From Ianthella basta (taxonomy: Eukaryota > Porifera > Demospongiae > Verongiida > Ianthellidae): a stretch of 64,000 nucleotides of DNA. A model generated the notes under the pieces. It was not told where the DNA came from and made no database searches. It worked only from the letters and a program-made list of their open reading frames with translations. Positions 1 to 26,611 of this stretch are shown one piece after another (within the stretch, counting starts at the first letter, position 1; each line of letters starts with the position of its first letter). Position numbers and translations under genes: made by a program. Location: assembly GCA_964019415.1 (NCBI GenBank), contig OZ025870.1:9970270-10034269 (forward strand). Reading direction: 5' to 3'.

Positions 1-2743
<2,743 letters not shown>

Positions 2744-2935
2744 ATGACTGCTCCCTTCAGTGGGTTTACCTGCTACAGCATGTCTAGTCAGTTTAGCTTT
2801 ACATAGTAGTGGAGGGTTGCTGGATTACATGCATCCACCACTGTGTCATGCTGTTGGTGCAGTTAAAAGCAAGTGACAATACTAAAGATTGGTAGGTAAA
2901 CAAACAGCTAAGAAAAAAGAAAAGTTAAAAAGTGG

Positions 2936-3006
2936 CTGTAGTAGGATTTGAGCCTAGAACTTTGGATTGTTAAGCAACCACACTAGACTGTGTGGGCCTT
3001 GGCTAA
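2936..3006 (-). repeat. tRNA-like sequence, possible SINE remnant
   Basis: Read on the minus strand the segment contains GGCTCAAATCCT, close to the RNA polymerase III B box (GGTTCGANTCC). About 40 bases upstream lies an A-box-like TAGTGTGGTTGC. The spacing is right for a tRNA-derived SINE head, but the acceptor stem does not pair well, so an active tRNA gene is unlikely. This is a weak call. Confidence 0.25.
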
Positions 3007-3296
3007 TGCAAAGGTGACACATTCCTGCTAATTGGGTGTCATTATTTGATTTTTGCCCTGTATATTTGGCATTCTGGCACTAATTAAGAAATGCTGCTAA
3101 TGACATAGTCTGGTGGACCACCTGGCCATGTCCACCAAGTTTCGTGATAATCTGCTTACATCTATATTTTGACTAATATTACACTATGTATCTGTATAAA
3201 TGCGCCATGCATTATGTATTATTCTTGAGGAATTTAAATTTGCTGTTTGACTGCAATTAGCACAGGGCCTCTGTAGCCTCTGTGAATTATATTATA

Positions 3297-3335
3297 CTAG
3301 CATGAAAGCCCGCCTTCGGTGGGCTTTCCTGCTAT
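3297..3335. repeat. Strong hairpin
   Basis: The arms TAGCA-GAAAGCCC and GGGCTTTC-TGCTA pair around a very short TTC loop, with one mismatch and one G-T wobble. A second short palindrome (GCTGGCAT...ATGCCAGC) follows about 30 bases later. It could be the end of a mobile element; no flanking duplication was found. Confidence 0.5.
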
Positions 3336-4148
3336 AGTGTGCTGACAAAGGCTACCCGGCGCTGGCATGCTGATGCCAGCACATCGACGATGGCTTCTCG
3401 GGGGCCGACACATTAACAACGACTGTGTGGGTCTCAATACGTCATCTATGGCCTATCTGACATTGTGTGCATTTCAGAAGCCAACACGTTGCATGTCATA
3501 CAGACTGACAATGATTGCAGTATTCAAACAGGGCATGCCTATGAACATAATATAGTGCAAGGCTTGCTCAAGAAGAGGATAAAACAGATAGCCTGTAAAT
3601 ATTGTCATTGAATTTCAAAATAATTATATAACATTGTCAGTGTAATGTGTGCCATGGTACGCGACTGAGTGTAATATCCAATTGGCCATGAGAAAACAGA
3701 GGCCTGTGTAAGTACATACCAATGTTGTGGAAAGTCTGGTCTTGGCTTTAATTTAGTCACATGATGAGCAAACATGTAAAGTTGCTGAGCTGGGCAAGAA
3801 AATGCCAAGGAGGTAGCCACAGGCAGTCTTGATCCTGTTGCAATTGTTGCTGACAGCGGTCTAGATGATCCTCTGTAAGGACAGGCTCATGCAGTGTAGT
3901 CGATCCTGGAGATGGTTTGTAGTGGATGAGCGCAAAGTCATCCGAAAGCATGAACGTTTTGCAGGATATATTTGTGGGCAGTGCGTCCCTGTCTCTTGGG
4001 CATGGTTGGCTTCTATGCGTTGGTTGCTGGCATCCATTCGCCGCGCTTCTCCTAGACCACTGCTCACCGTTGCATTGCCACCTCGCTCTCCTGGCAACCA
4101 TTAGCAGAGATAGCATAGATAGATAGATAGCGTTGTTATCCGGAAAAC

Positions 4149-4234
4149 ATGGCTACCGCAACGGCATTTTCCCAATTCCCTCCGCAGGGGCGTCACGCAT
4201 GGCTGTTTTCGCATCACAGCCGAATCGAATTGAG
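4149..4234 (+). CDS. Candidate first exon of gene A
   Basis: An ATG at 4149 opens a 28-codon frame followed by a good donor (GAG/GTAGGC). The upstream position fits the start of gene A. However, it ends in phase 2, whereas the next certain exon (4523) needs a phase-1 partner. Either a small exon lies between them or the true start is elsewhere. This is inference from position and donor only. Confidence 0.25.
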
Positions 4235-4522
4235 GTAGGCCAAACTGCTGCATTAGGAATCTCGTTGATTTCGCTTCGCAGAATGCTAAACACTCTTAAG
4301 AATACAGAACGTGGATACTCGGGCTTAGCTCCATTATATATAGGATTATTTATTTAGATTAGTGGTGTATATTGTTACTTGCACTGTATTTAGATTAGTA
4401 GTGTATATTGTTACTTGCACTGTATTTAGATTAGTGGTGTATATTGTTACTTGCACTGTATAGATTATTGTAATGAGTATTCGTAACATATATATTGCAT
4501 TCATGCCTTTTCTCACATGCAG

Positions 4523-16646
<12,124 letters not shown>

Positions 16647-18763
16647 CTCATCACTTTAACCAGTTTACTATCAATTAGTTGTCAAATGTACAAGTGGTTC
16701 AAACATACACAGTTTACTGTACACATGTGTCACATTCTTTTGTATGTTTGAATAATAATATATCTTTTTATACTGTTGAATGTTATGTTACATGTTAGTT
16801 GTATATATGGTTCATGAAGGTGATTATCTACATAATAATTATGTCTATTAAGAGTCATTATTGTTATGGTGTACATTCTATAACAGAATTAAGGCATGAG
16901 CAATGGCATGACATCCTTGAATTGCATTTATAATGTTATTGATGCATAGTGCACATCTAGAGAATTTATATTTAATGTCAAGCTACAAGGGGTAGTTTAA
17001 ACTTAATTATTATCATGAAATGAATATAATTACATACATACACAGTGGAAAACTTTCCTAATTAAAAGAATTGCTGTTTATTGCAATAATAATAATTATA
17101 GTCATTTCTATAAATAAAGTAGCCTCTTCTCTAAAGCAGCCATGCAGCTTTGCCATAGCATTACAATACACTATACTCTCTGAAAATGTCATATATAGCC
17201 TGCAGCTGCAGGTGTAATAGCATACATGTATGTATACATGCATGGGCATTATCACATGCATAATTTATACTAGCTCACAATGACTTTAAACGGAATGCAT
17301 AATTATACAGTACAATCATGAGTACTAGTGTGCGTGTTGCATATGGCTGATCATGAGTACTAGCTATATTCGTACAATGTACAGTGATCAGGTTAGACAA
17401 GGAGACATGCTCATGCAAGGGTGGTGTAATACAGTAGAGCAATAAACTAAATAATGTACAAAAAAGTAACCACATGGGCAAGACAGTAAACAAGTATTTC
17501 GAGTTAAAAACTTGTGGCACCCCTGAACTCAAACTACTTGCTAGCAATTTCCCCATGTACGTTCAGTAAATCAGATAGTTGGGGGTACAGCATTGTTGTT
17601 GGCCTGAAAGATACATCAAGATACACTAGATTGTTGGGTGTGCAAGAGTTTCAAGTCTCCAGAGCAGCCAGTCATCCAGTAAAAGCACCCCTACCAAACT
17701 GCCAAATGTTTGCTAACTGCTTTTTGATCTATATGACATTCTGAATGAGAATGTCATTGTTACTTTGCGCCAGGAGGAGGAGTGCACGTGTGCTGGTTGA
17801 AAGGCTACCCTTTGATGACCCTATGAGCAAATCATGGCTAGCTATATATGCCATGATTCGCTGGTGTGCCATATTGGCCAACGGGTCATTAGACTTCTGT
17901 TGTATTTGGGGTTGTAGCTCGCAGGAGAACAGTTGAGTAAGCTTCCTATTAGAACACTATTGCTTAAACATGTTCTAGAAACACTTTGCGTTCTTTGATA
18001 CACGGCAAAATATGAATAAAGATGATTTTGAGCCTAGCTAACGGAGAGCGTCGAGCGCGCGGCCATTTTTCAGTGTCCGTCAATGATAATTGGAGCTGTA
18101 TCTCGCAGAAGAGATGTTCCTTAGGCTTTTTAATAGTATCACTCTAATAACACATGTACATGACCACATTTCGTTCGATTCAAAGACGGCAAAATGCAGT
18201 TAGAGATGATTTAAAGCTTTATAAAGAACAACATGAGCGTCGTCATTTGCAATGACAGAAATATCAGACAGCACGGTAGTGCTGTCTATGTAGGGATGGC
18301 AGTAGTTGTTCGTATGCTGTAATACAAACGAAAATTCGCGCTACTCCTGGGCACGACCGAAAACCGGCAAACGAATTAGCTTACACGACGAAGCTGGGTC
18401 TGAACAGTGCGCATAACTAACCTTACTTCACAGCGAAGGTGCGCTTATACGTAGATAGCGCCCTCTGACATTTCCCACGTTTCGTCTTCTTCTTATTCTT
18501 CTTTGACAGCCGTAACGCACGAACCAGAGGGAGCAGGAAATATTTCTCGTACCATATTGCACCATTTTTGGCTGGCTGCATTCCTTTGTAGGTTAGAAGG
18601 CGACGCGAGTTAGTGCGGAAGACAGCGCTTGCTACGACTTCTGCCGTATGACGCCATTTTCAAATTACGTAATTAAACCGGATGAAACTGGAGCGACTGG
18701 TGTCATTGTTGCAGCAGTTAGCTTGTGCGCCGTTTGAAGTACTTTTGCGGTCGTGCATTTCCC
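16647..18763. other. Intergenic stretch downstream of gene A
   Basis: AT-rich 3' flank with no convincing gene. From about 17900 to 18250 there is an imperfect two-copy repeat of roughly 160-200 bp: both copies contain a CTCGCAG-type and a CGGCAAAAT-type segment. At 18274-18295 a short palindrome (AGACAGCAC...GTGCTGTCT) occurs. GC content rises toward 18660, just before the assembly gap, which could be a gene start, but no exon can be defended. Confidence 0.55.
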
Positions 18764-18963
18764 NNNNNNNNNNNNNNNNNNNNNNNNNNNNNNNNNNNNN
18801 NNNNNNNNNNNNNNNNNNNNNNNNNNNNNNNNNNNNNNNNNNNNNNNNNNNNNNNNNNNNNNNNNNNNNNNNNNNNNNNNNNNNNNNNNNNNNNNNNNNN
18901 NNNNNNNNNNNNNNNNNNNNNNNNNNNNNNNNNNNNNNNNNNNNNNNNNNNNNNNNNNNNNNN
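18764..18963. other. Assembly gap (200 N)
   Basis: Exactly 200 N. The real length is unknown. Open frames across it are meaningless. Confidence 1.
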
Positions 18964-19459
18964 CACAAGTTGGCCTGGCGCGAATCAATACGCTCGACTG
19001 GATGAAGGCTCTTCTGGGTTAACGCTGTGCTGTGCTTACCTGATTCAGTGAAAGAAAGGAACTCCCAGCTCATTGTGTATGTGCCTGTACACTACAGCTT
19101 TCCGTAGTGTGTATTGCACAATAGACTTTAGCTATCGTGGCATTTCACACGCATAGTTATAGCTATTGACAACACACACAATTCCAGTGGGTATGCATCT
19201 TGCATTTCTTCACTAACCCACTGGCCCACCCACTACTGACTTCCACATTCACATATGGTGAGACAAATGGTGATAGGGTATTGTACACAATCCTGTCAAA
19301 GGCAAGCCGGCGTGCAAGTACACAACTGCCAGCTGACTGCCACATACAAATACATGTACAGCCAACATCACCATTCACATATAATGTCACATGCCCAAAT
19401 ATTATAATATTACATAAACCACCACATGCTACTATCCCATGGCACCACTTCCATGACAT

Positions 19460-20640
19460 GCACCACTACCACCACAATGCACCACCATCACAGTGCAAGT
19501 TGCAGTCTGCACAAGCAGTATATGTGCCAGTGCTACTAGAAACAAGACCACAAGTGCAAGTTGCCAAGGGTAACCACCTCGAGTGCAGGTACAGTGTTTA
19601 TGCATTACATATAAAGACCGAGACCACCAGTGCAAGTTGACAAGGGTAACCCTCCCAAGTGCAGGTAGAGTGTGCTATATATACAAGAGAAACCTGGAGG
19701 GGGTTTAGCAGACTCAGTTGAGAGCCTTGAGAATGTTCTTTGGTGTCGGAATACTACATCCCAAAGCTTCTCTGTTAGCAGAGAAGGGGGACCTACCAGT
19801 GAGATGGCGAGCTAAGCTACGGTGTATGTTGTTCTGGGTCAAGGTATTGTCAAATGAGGCATATTATGGTTGTTTGATAAGGCGAGTGGCTACAGAAGCT
19901 GTTACGTTTGGCAGAGGCAGTTGGCTGTGTAAGATAAGTATGTGTTGCAATGAATTTGGGTGGCAAGTATGAAGGATATGAGAGGTTTGTCAAACACAGA
20001 GGTGAAGGAGATGCTGGAATCTATTGCTTGGAGGAAGACTCGGGAGGAATGGGGCCGTGAGATGGAAGTGAAGCCTAAGCTGAGTATGTTAATGAGAATC
20101 ACCAATCTGGATGAATGGTCAGACTGTGCAGGACTAAGACAGAGAGCTGACAGAAGGAGGATAATAAAACTGATAGGAGGGACTGCCGATTTTCAAACTG
20201 AGACAGGAAGATGGCGTGGAGTGGCCAGAGATAACAGAATATGCAAAGTGGATAGAGGTGAGATAGAGTACAGCTTGTACAGCTTTGCAACTTGCACTTG
20301 GGCACTATGTAAACCGTGTTCGGCCCAAGTGCAAGTTGCATACCTGTTGCTGGATCCTGCTCCGACTTGTGCGGTTTGACAAGCACCAACACTGTACTTG
20401 CATTCATAGTGGTCCCCCACTGCATGCCAATTGTTGCGGATGCCCGGTCCCCTTGACCTTCAGCAACTTGTGCTGGTGGTGTTTTCCTTCCATCAACTAG
20501 CGCAAACACTCTACTTGCACTCAGGGTGGTTACTCTTGGCAATTGCACTGGTGGCCTTGTTCATATAAGCACTGGCACATACACTGCATGTGCAGATTGC
20601 AACTTGTACTGTGTGGTGGTGGTATATATATGTAGCAAGT
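19460..20640. mobile_element. Inverted-repeat element enclosing a LINE remnant
   Basis: The left arm (about 19460-19690) and right arm (about 20280-20640) are imperfect inverted copies. They share CACCACTACCACCAC/GTGGTGGTGG ends and a GTGCAAGTTG-CAAGGGTAACCA motif that occurs two or more times per arm. Between them lies the LINE-like coding remnant at 19718-20275. The order is either a foldback element that captured LINE sequence or two inverted MITE copies around it. Confidence 0.5.
19718..20275 (+). pseudogene. C-terminal fragment of a non-LTR retrotransposon ORF
   Basis: Two overlapping frames read through the region after the reverse transcriptase of certain LINEs. Recognisable pieces are FGVGILHPKASLLAEKGDLP and, after a frameshift, LIGGTADFQTETGRW followed by RICK..DRGEIE. 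I recognise the family as a retroelement C-terminus in which GRW and RxCxxC are conserved. The endonuclease and RT catalytic parts are absent. Confidence 0.55.
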
Positions 20641-20906
20641 CATAGATGTCATGCAAGTGTAATGACTCAATGATTCACAAAAGCCGGCCTTGAAGGCCAA
20701 AACACAACGACATAAATAGGCTGCCAAAATGGCCAGTTAGACAAGCTAGCTAAACCCAGTTATCCAGTTGTCTGTATCTGAAGGTCTCAATGCCATTGGC
20801 TTGTACTCTACAGGAGACTAAAGAAAAGAGATGAGGGGACTAATTCTCAGTCTCATATCTATGTACGTATCTAGGAGTAGCTCCCTTCTTGTTCACCAGT
20901 TAAGGC

Positions 20907-21062
20907 TCACTCTTCACTACACACATAATGCAAACATGACAATACAAAATTGAAATGAACCGTATGACATTGTGCATATATGTACACAGAACATATATGC
21001 ACATACTGTTCATTTCCATATTGTATTGTCATGTTTGCATTATATACACAGTACATATAATG
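20907..21062. repeat. Palindromic element P, decayed copy
   Basis: The left arm begins AAGGCTCACTCTTCACTAC and includes CACATAATGCAAACATGAC. The right arm contains the reverse complement GTCATGTTTGCATTAT. It is a diverged copy of the almost perfect palindrome at 51994-52137. Confidence 0.7.
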
Positions 21063-21080
21063 CACATACATAAGCAGTAT

Positions 21081-21082
<2 letters not shown>

Positions 21083-21134
<52 letters not shown>
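21083..21134. repeat. (AC)n microsatellite
   Basis: AC run of about 50 bp directly following palindromic element P, after the word GTACAC. Confidence 0.95.
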
Positions 21135-21136
<2 letters not shown>

Positions 21137-21139
21137 CAC

Positions 21140-21480
21140 CTCCCTGTAGAGACCAATCTCTCAGCCTTCCACCATACATGAAGCACCTCTGTTACAGACT
21201 ACCTCCCAAAAGAGACCACTCCCTGAACCTCCTAATAGTGTATTCTACTACACATGAAGCACCTCTATTATATATAGGACCACTTCTGTGCATGTACAGA
21301 CCAGTCCCCAAACCACCCTATATCCATCACACATGAAGCACTTCTGCTCCTAGACCATATCTCTACAGAGACCAGTCCCTGAACCTCCCGTATACTGTAT
21401 TCTACCACACATGAACCACCTCTGCTACAAGGCTACCTCTCTAAAGAGACTACTCACTGAACCTTCCCATAGGTACTGAA
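21140..21480. repeat. Minisatellite M array
   Basis: Tandem, imperfect units of 75-80 bp. Each has an AGCACCTCTGTTACA-type block, a CACCTCTCTA-AGAGACCA block and a CTCCCTCAACCTCC block. Other arrays lie at 26610-26950, 28490-29010, 29340-29430, 48680-48900, 49365-49580 and 50880-51080, and in reverse at 37250-37385. Confidence 0.8.
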
Positions 21481-22323
21481 GCATACAACTATAAACAGTA
21501 CTTTGAATGTCGCAGGCTGAAAAACAATAGCAAAACACCCAGTTAAGCTGTGCTGCTTGTGGACCCATATATAACAACAAGCATTTCTCGAATGAAAATT
21601 AATGTACATTGTGTATATATAGTATGAACTTGCAATTGCTCAATTATGGTTTCTGGGTGCTAGAAGCTGTGAAATGGCTGCACAGTCCAGTTGAATCATC
21701 AGCATGTATGATCTTGATGACATCATCATAAAATAGTGCTATATCTCCCAGTAATCAAAAGTCAAACTACAGTATACAACACCACCATGGTCACACAGTG
21801 CAATGCAAATCACAACAAATATATAACTGTCTCTGTGTATGCATTAAGAACAATTACAAGGAATCGAAGCCTAACGCAAGCTGCAGTGGGTGACTACCTT
21901 CCAGTCCATATCCGTCATCTAGCTAGCTACATCAGGATCATCTGTACACAGCAAAATATGCTGATATAGGTGTGCAATAATTAACGCAGAAATATGAACT
22001 GCAACTACCACAAACTCACAAGAGATGCTTAACAATTATACCACATGCCTGCTGAATTTCTGAGAGGCCCTGTTTGCTGAAGAGTTTGAGGCACGAAAGT
22101 TATGTAAAACATGGTTGCCAGTCAGCCTGAATTTCTTAGTGGACTTGGCTGCACTACCAGATTGACAATAACAGTGTATTTAGCACAATAACAATGCAAC
22201 AAAAACTTGCAGGAACTCTAAATATGTCTGTTAATGTGTGTAACATTGTTACATTGTTTTGAATACTTACGAGTTTCTCTTTCTGCTGTTGTTGTGCTCC
22301 TCACTGCGAAGGGTCAATAGTGC

Positions 22324-22439
22324 TGCATTTTAGTCATAGGATCATGGGATCATGTGAGCACAGGTTGATGCTGCAGACCTCCTGACTTTGGATACTCAAT
22401 TCTCTTGTGTGTGCCACCCCTTCTAATGTCTATGGTTCT
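22324..22439 (+). promoter_or_regulatory. Conserved block upstream of gene C kinase
   Basis: The segment CATTTTAGTCA, then GATCATGTGAGCACAGGT, then a GGATACTC and a GTGTGTGCCACCC-like stretch precede the start codon. Equivalent segments lie before gene E (53541-53669) and, split by an insertion, gene D (38628-38735). Conservation upstream of three paralogues makes it a candidate promoter and 5' UTR, although recent duplication alone could explain it. Confidence 0.4.
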
Positions 22440-23300
22440 ATGATGGCATCCTTTAATCTCCCTAGTTCTTCCCGCTACTTCCGTCCCAAGTCGCTTTTCC
22501 TGGAGATCAGCAAGGAGCTCAGTCGCAGTGCTTATGGCGCAGTGCATTCCAGACGACTTGACGGAAAGGAAGTGGCCGTGAAGCGAATACACAAACTTCT
22601 TTTGGAGGCGGCGACAGGACACGGGGACTTGGACGCATTGCTTCATGTCTTCTGTCGCGAGTGTGATCTTCTTGAGCAAGTGAACCACCCTCACGTGGTG
22701 AGGTTCGAGGGAGCGTTCTACGACGAGACAACTGACGAGCCTATACTAGTGATGGAGCTGATGACGGAGAACCTGCAGCAGTATCTGCAGCGGAAAAGAG
22801 GTCAACTGAGTCGCCAGAAGCAGCTGGAGATCTGCATTGAGATTGTTCGTCGTCTCTTCCACACGCGCTCTCCTCCCATTGTGCACAGAGACCTCACAGA
22901 CAAGAACATCTTGTTGGATGTGGACGGTGTAGTGAAGATCAGTGACCTCGGCCAGTCCAGGTTGAAGACTGAAGAATACTTCAGCACATGTCAACCAGGG
23001 GCTGTGTCTTTCATGTCCCCAGAAGCCCTGCGGCAGCCGTCCCACTACAACGAGAAACTGGACATGTTCTCCCTCGGAGTGCTTATGCTGGAAATAGCCA
23101 CCCAGCAGTCTCCTCGTGTGAGTCTGGTTGGCATCAGTGTCACTCCAGAGTTGCAGCATCGCGGAGAGGACCTCTCCAAACAGGATGAGGACCATCCCCT
23201 GTGCCCCCTGATCCTGTCCTGTTTAAATGACAACCCAAAGGAGAGACCAGACATTGAAGCAGTCCACACCCAACTCTTGGCTATGGTAAAAGGAGTTGAG
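22440..23300 (+). CDS. Gene C exon 1: protein kinase domain
   Basis: 287 codons from ATG (22440; a second ATG follows at once). Visible are a degenerate glycine loop (LSRSAYGAVHS), the ATP lysine in VAVKRIH, helix-C Glu in RECDLL, the catalytic loop HRDLTDKNILL, DLG in place of DFG, SPEAL in place of APE, and the C-lobe motif DMFSLGVLMLE with the closing Arg of KERPD. It has a two-codon deletion before HTRSPP compared with gene D. HRDLT is neither the HRDLK of Ser/Thr kinases nor the HRDLAARN of Tyr kinases; a TKL-like position is my best guess. There is no signal peptide or membrane segment, so it should be cytoplasmic. Confidence 0.88.
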
Positions 23301-24220
23301 GTGATTTTGATTCACACACACTATTCTCCTTGTATACATTTCATCGGTGTACTCAGGGAGTGACTGTCTTGTGTACTTGTGGAGCTATATAGATGTATGT
23401 ATGCTGAAGATCATTGTAGTTCATTATTGTATGATTGTGCTTGCAGTGTACACCTCAACTGTGTGCTAATCCATCCCTGTAGGTTGCCCAGTCCACTGCT
23501 GGGAGACCTGCACCAGAAGTGTCCACTCCAGCCTTGGAGAATGAAGTGAGTGATTCCTGAGCACGTATGCCCCTATAGACACATAAAACAAGCACTAACC
23601 TAAAACATGTGGTTGAATGCTTTACAGTAACACTGCCTCCACTCAGGACAGAGTAGCTTGATCACTAGATTTTGAACCCATTCAGTTTTGGTTCACTACA
23701 AAATGTCACACAACCCAGTATTCTCACGTGCAGCATGCACAATCTCCTCTACTGAGTCACCGAGTACGGCACACTTTGAGTGTGATTGCATGTGTGAAAA
23801 GCTTGGGTGTCAAAATCAAATTGCAAAGCAGTTAAAGGAAAGCTGCACCAAGATGACTACATACACATTACATTACTTACATTGTATACATTCACACATA
23901 TCACTTATTTCATTGTCAGTTTTGTTTTCAATCAATCCCACACTAAGTGTGTTGTATTTAGCACCTTCCTTGAAATATGTGTCATTTGCCATGTGATTGG
24001 TGGCATATTGCAAATTGCGTTCCTAACTGATTGTAATGTACTGAATGAAAGTTCTCTTCCCCCTATGGTCCATGTAGATTCCCTCAAAGGGTGGTGTCCT
24101 CCATCAGCCTGAGTTTAGTGGATCAGGGGAACCTGTCCTTCAGACTCCTCCCACCTCACATTTAGCACAGACAGGACCATTCCAATATCAGCAAGCACAG
24201 GTCTCTCTCTCTGTGTGTAC

Positions 24221-24277
<57 letters not shown>

Positions 24278-25694
24278 CATATGTGTGCACGTGTGTGTGT
24301 GTATATATGTGTGCATGTGTGTGCATGCATATGTGATGTGAGGTGTATAGTAGTATATATAATATCAGTTTCATACTCGTTTAAACTTGTTGATCAGCAT
24401 ACAGTCAATCACTGTCATGTACAGTTTTACTAGACAGATGCATTGCATTGCGAGGCTTCATTTGAAGTTGAATCTTACTCATTCGCTTTTTGCATACCTT
24501 TACTTGTATACATGCAGTAGTGAATATTTATGTACATATGTGAGTGACCCTCACAGTACACAGCATGCATCTATACACAATACAATCCGCTGCCATGGCA
24601 ATGGGTTGCATGTAGTATATAATCCGCTCATGCTACACATGCCAGTGTGTGTATATTGTTTGTATCAGTAGGTAGGAAATTTTTTGAAGTGGATATACAC
24701 ACAAATTTTTTGTCTCTTTTCTTTAGATTTTCCAAACAGGCCCACTGGTAGATAGCAAAGCCATTGTGCAGTCAAGGAAGCTACCAAATCTTCCAATAGC
24801 TACATCCTGTGTTACAGCAATTATGATCAACGACCATGTGTATATCTGTGGGGGAGTTGGTGGTGATGTTGCTTCAGCTCGTACAGTTCAAGTATACAGC
24901 GTCAGCCACCAAACATGGAACACTCTTCCTCTCAGCCCACAGTATCACAGTCAGGGCGTGGTGATCAAGGGCCATTTGTTACTTATTGGCGGTAGAGAAT
25001 CATCATCTCGTACTGTCACCAACCTTGTGAGCACATGGAACGGGCAGGTTTGGCACCAAGAACTACCACCTATGCCTAACAAGAGAATCGCACCTGGTGT
25101 TACTGCTTATCAAAACCTAGTAGTGGTCACAGGAGGTTGGGGTGAGGACGGGCTGACCCTTCTCAGTAGCATTGCCATACTCAACATCACCACACTTCAA
25201 TGGTCAACACCAGACAACTTGTCACTACCGCAACCGATGTGCACAATCCAATTTACTATTTCCAGTGCACACTTGTATGTTGCAAGTGCTACTGTCATGT
25301 ATGATGTAGCTACCCATACAAGCACAACTACCAAGACTGTGTGTCAGTTGCCACTGACTGCAATAGAGAATGCACTAACAACTGAGGGTAATAGCATGTC
25401 ACATCATTGGACTGACATAACACCTACCCCTTTCAACAGATTAGTGCTATTACAAGACACAGCTCACATTGTAGCTGTCGGTGGAGATGACAAGTATACA
25501 CACCAACTTCAGATGTGTTTGTGTATGATCCTAACAATAACAAGTGGTCCAAAGTGGGTCAGTTCCTTGTACCACGTGTTCGTTGTGCTGTTGTATCTCT
25601 AAGTAACACATCCTTTATTGTGTGTGGTGGGTGCACTGATGTAAGAGACCCACTAAACACACTTCTCACTTCTGTTGAAATGGTGCATGTGTGA
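22440..25694 (+). CDS. Gene C: protein kinase-kelch fusion, frameshifted in the last exon
   Basis: Exons 22440-23300 (kinase), 23483-23545, 24078-24200 and 24727-25694 (kelch), all joined in phase 0 at GT-AG borders. The kinase part is open and keeps its key residues. In the kelch exon one base is missing near 25494 compared with genes A, B, D and E: the expected frame of DDKSHTPTSDVFVYD is lost and translation would stop at 25602, while the old frame continues intact to TGA at 25692-25694. The gene is either a recent pseudogene, makes a propeller lacking its last blades, or contains a sequencing error. Confidence 0.8.
24078..24200 (+). CDS. Gene C linker-repeat exon
   Basis: 41 codons, phase 0, IPSKGG type, closely matching gene A 6730-6852 and gene B 34373-34495. 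It is preceded by the small 21-codon exon 23483-23545 (start VAQSTAGRPAP), which also occurs in gene D at 45124-45186. Confidence 0.8.
24223..24265. repeat. (GT)n microsatellite near a splice donor
   Basis: GT run starting about 20 bases into the intron after exon 24078-24200, followed by GT/GC-rich sequence. Confidence 0.93.
24727..25694 (+). pseudogene. Gene C terminal kelch exon with one-base deletion
   Basis: The acceptor CTTTAG is followed by a propeller-coding frame up to about 25494, where the base count falls one short of the paralogues. The downstream 200 bases retain the kelch frame (FVYDPNNNKWSKVGQ, SFIVCGGCTD, SVEMVHV) in the other register and end at TGA. The rest of the exon is as conserved as in intact copies. 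Confidence 0.82.
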
Positions 25695-25785
25695 CTCATC
25701 ACTTTTACCAGTTTACTATTAATTGGTGGTCAAATGTTCAAACATGCACAATTTAATACTGTACAGGTTCATTACTGCGTGGTCA

Positions 25786-25986
25786 CGATGCAATGAAAGT
25801 TTGTGAGCTTTGAGTGCAGTATTAACTTTAATAGGGTTCAGAACATTTCGACTCGTGGTTCTTCATCAACTGTAAACATGATTACATTACATTTCAGCTG
25901 ATGACGATCCATGAATCGAAACATTCTGTACCCTACTGAAGTTGATATATACTGCGCTCAAAGCTCACGAACTTCCATTGCATACA
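25786..25986. mobile_element. Foldback MITE
   Basis: Two arms of about 85 bp form an imperfect inverted repeat. The left arm begins TGCAATGAAAGTTTGTGAGC, includes TTTGAGTGCAGTAT, and ends near CTTCATCA. The right arm is its reverse complement ending GAACTTCCATTGCATA. No coding capacity. Confidence 0.75.
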
Positions 25987-26449
25987 TGTGTCACATTCTG
26001 TTATGGTTTTATGTAATACTTCAATTTATCATGTTCAATGCACTATGTTTAGTGTATTACATAAAATTATTTGAATTTGATTGATAATCTGTACATGATT
26101 ATGGTCTATTAATACAAAATTAATTTTAATGACTTCAATATAATATTATTATATAATATAACTAATAATGTATACATGACATGTGCATGTGCATAATATA
26201 TATATTACATGCAATCATTGTGCTTATTATAATTATATAATATGATTAGAATTAAACTATGAAAGATTAAAGTAAATAAATTATAAATAGGAATTATAAT
26301 ATTACACCACATGGCTAGCACTGTGGCAATTGAGACAGTAAAAGATGATTACGTACAGTACATGCATTCAAATACAAGCTCAAATTATTATGAGTTATCA
26401 GCTGTTTCACATTCCCTTATGTGAGTGGTACACACACACGTGCACAGTT

Positions 26450-26531
26450 AAGGCTCTCTCTTCACTACAAACATAATGCAAACATGACCATACAAATAAT
26501 TATGAACAGCACATGCTTGCATGAATATGTA

Positions 26532-26607
<76 letters not shown>
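26450..26607. repeat. Half palindrome P followed by (AC)n
   Basis: Only the left arm of element P is present (26450-26530). The place of the right arm is taken by an AC run at 26538-26607 that begins after ACGCACATAC. The same arrangement occurs at 48478-48664. Confidence 0.75.

Positions 26608-26609
<2 letters not shown>

Positions 26610-26611
<2 letters not shown>

Larger units (their letters stand above)
20640..22439. other. Intergenic stretch upstream of gene C
   Basis: It holds a decayed palindromic element (20907-21062), an (AC)n run (21083-21134) and part of the dispersed 75-80 bp minisatellite (21140-21480). The rest shows no gene. The last 120 bases are shared with the upstream regions of genes D and E. 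Confidence 0.6.

Noticed and set aside
3757-4116. 119-codon minus-strand open frame upstream of gene A
   Set aside because: No recognisable domain, no paralogue, and it overlaps likely upstream sequence of gene A.
18682-19051. Open frames across the N run
   Set aside because: They consist mostly of undetermined bases.
19200-19640. 146-codon open frame rich in His/Thr
   Set aside because: It runs through repeat motifs of the inverted-repeat arm and shows no domain or exon borders.
21140-21480. CRISPR-like array of direct repeats
   Set aside because: The units are imperfect, 75-80 bp, adjacent without unique spacers, and in a eukaryotic genome; it is a minisatellite.
25900-25945. Hammerhead-like CTGATGA...GAAAC core in the foldback MITE
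   Set aside because: Stem II would lack the conserved closing pair, and the apparent stem III is just the terminal inverted repeat; no cleavage-site context was found.
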